Translations under genes and position numbers: made by a program
Shown: piece by piece, positions 15,179-15,556 of the stretch
How the letters are laid out: each line of letters starts with the position of its first letter
Numbering within the stretch: the first letter of the stretch is position 1
Notes under the pieces: generated by a model
What the model was told of the DNA's origin: nothing
Seen by the model: only the letters and a program-made list of their open reading frames with translations
Database searches by the model: none
From: Thermodesulfatator sp.
GTDB lineage: Bacteria > Desulfobacterota > Thermodesulfobacteria > Thermodesulfobacteriales > Thermodesulfobacteriaceae
NCBI GenBank assembly: GCA_003978075.1
Contig: QOAM01000096.1
Span: forward strand, 1-15,556
Direction: 5' to 3'
DNA: 15,556 nt

Positions 15179-15190
15179 TTTACCTCCTTC

Positions 15191-15214
15191 ATCACGCCAC
15201 TTTGTGACAGCGCC
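15191..15214 (-). repeat. Right terminal inverted repeat of the insertion sequence
   Basis: The reverse complement begins GGCGCTGTCACAAAGTGG and matches the left end at 20 of 24 bases. It lies upstream of the leader ORF and the transposase. Confidence 0.85.
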
Positions 15215-15240
15215 AAAAGGTTTCGTTACATTAAAGTGTC

Positions 15241-15390
15241 ATGCGCGAAAATATCAGAGAACTTGTAGCCTGGATAGCCGAAAATTATCATCCTCAAAAC
15301 ATACTCGAAATAGGCTCTTTCAAGGTAGAGGGACAGGAAGAACTGGCTGATTTGCGGCCCTTTTTCCCAAGAAGCTTTTTCATCTCCTAA
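15241..15390 (+). pseudogene. 5' fragment of a SAM-dependent methyltransferase
   Basis: From ATG 15241 the frame gives MRENIRELVAWIAENY, then ILEIGSFKVEGQEELADLRP and FFP. This resembles the opening of class I methyltransferases of the 'VLEIGSYNVNGSLRDLFP' type, where the glycine motif binds S-adenosylmethionine. Similarity ends near 15363-15369; the frame then reads RSFFIS and stops at 15390. Only about 42 of an expected 200 or more residues remain, so it is inactive. The insertion sequence ends 26 bases upstream and no Shine-Dalgarno site is visible, so its control region was probably displaced. Confidence 0.55.
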
Positions 15391-15555
15391 CCACTGTCCT
15401 GCATACTGCCCAGATCCAGGGAAAGACCGTTTAGAAACTATAAACGGCCTTTTCTTCATATAGTTCCTCAAATATTCGAAAATAGCCTTGGATTCCATAA
15501 TTCCCATTGCCATCAGCATTATCTGTATTGCCATAGCAAAGGACAAAGGCCACGA
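15364..15555 (-). pseudogene. Fragment of a GH31-type glycosidase
   Basis: The minus-strand frame entering from the right edge gives MESKAIFEYLRNYMKKRPF, then IVSKRSFPGSGQYAGQWLGD and EKASWE. This matches the stretch of GH31 alpha-glucosidases that reads 'MEAKATYEAL--KRPFVLSRSTFAGSGRYAGHW-GDN-STWE', including the GD that carries the acid/base aspartate. After the Trp-Glu at 15364-15369 the frame runs into the methyltransferase fragment, and what follows is unlike GH31. The C-terminal part of the barrel is therefore missing. The upstream part lies beyond the window. Base composition is more AT-rich than the core genes, consistent with transfer. Confidence 0.6.
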
Positions 15556-15556
15556 A

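Larger units (their letters stand above)
13802..15214 (-). mobile_element. Insertion sequence, about 1.4 kb, with one DDE transposase
   Basis: Imperfect terminal inverted repeats of 24 bases (13802-13825 and 15191-15214, 20 matches) bracket a single transposase gene. The inner 14 bases, CAAAGTGGCGTGAT, are perfect. The outer ends read GGC...TGT, similar to IS256-type termini. Flanking bases (ATCTCGGGTA on the left, AAAAGGTTTC on the right) show no obvious target duplication, suggesting an old insertion or a rearranged flank. A decayed relative lies at 259-509 in the opposite orientation. The transposase is uninterrupted, so the element may still be able to move. Confidence 0.85.

Noticed and set aside
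15226..15546. Single 106-codon minus-strand ORF at the right end.
   Set aside because: It is not one gene. Its upstream part matches GH31 and its downstream part is antisense to the methyltransferase fragment, joined by chance reading frame.
1..15556. CRISPR arrays, toxin-antitoxin or other defence loci, rRNA genes.
   Set aside because: No regularly spaced repeats, no recognisable defence proteins beyond the nuclease-like fold noted, and no rRNA sequence were seen.

Overview
The window reads as chromosome from a GC-rich, probably thermophilic bacterium. The proteins are rich in Glu, Lys, Arg and Leu, the genes are densely packed, and they often overlap by 4-8 bases. The gene content (CcsA-type cytochrome c assembly, GlnE, class I ketol-acid reductoisomerase, archaeal-like RtcB) would fit a Thermodesulfobacteria or Desulfobacterota lineage. 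That assignment is an inference; no rRNA or other marker is present to confirm it.

Left edge (1-1860): a scarred mobile-element zone around an intact ilvC. A truncated unknown reading frame (1-198) runs into a short repeat. That repeat recurs downstream of ilvC, where it leads into a frameshifted IS3-type OrfA remnant. Directly upstream of ilvC lies a badly decayed copy of the same transposase that is intact at 13811-15136. A tRNA-Arg(CCG) with its own promoter closes this zone.

Core (2129-12867): conserved housekeeping genes. Rightward: ccsA, glnE and queA, with queA overlapping glnE by 77 bases. Leftward: proC then rlmE, overlapping by 8 bases and converging on queA. Divergent from proC is the block trpB-trpA-aroB, joined by ATGA overlaps; it supplies tryptophan synthase and dehydroquinate synthase for aromatic amino acid synthesis. 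aroB converges on the RNA ligase gene rtcB. Just upstream of rtcB on the same strand is a coiled-coil protein with a PD-(D/E)XK nuclease-like C-terminus.

Right edge (13802-15556): an apparently intact insertion sequence with 24-bp imperfect terminal repeats, one DDE transposase and a 9-codon leader ORF in front of it. Beyond it are two truncated genes joined tail to tail: the start of a SAM-dependent methyltransferase (+) and part of a GH31-type glycosidase (-).

No defence locus, CRISPR array or clearly new system was found. The most unusual items are the coiled-coil/PD-(D/E)XK gene beside rtcB, the leader ORF in the insertion sequence, the methyltransferase/glycosidase junction, and two residue-level oddities in conserved enzymes (the IlvC cofactor loop and Trp29 of TrpA).
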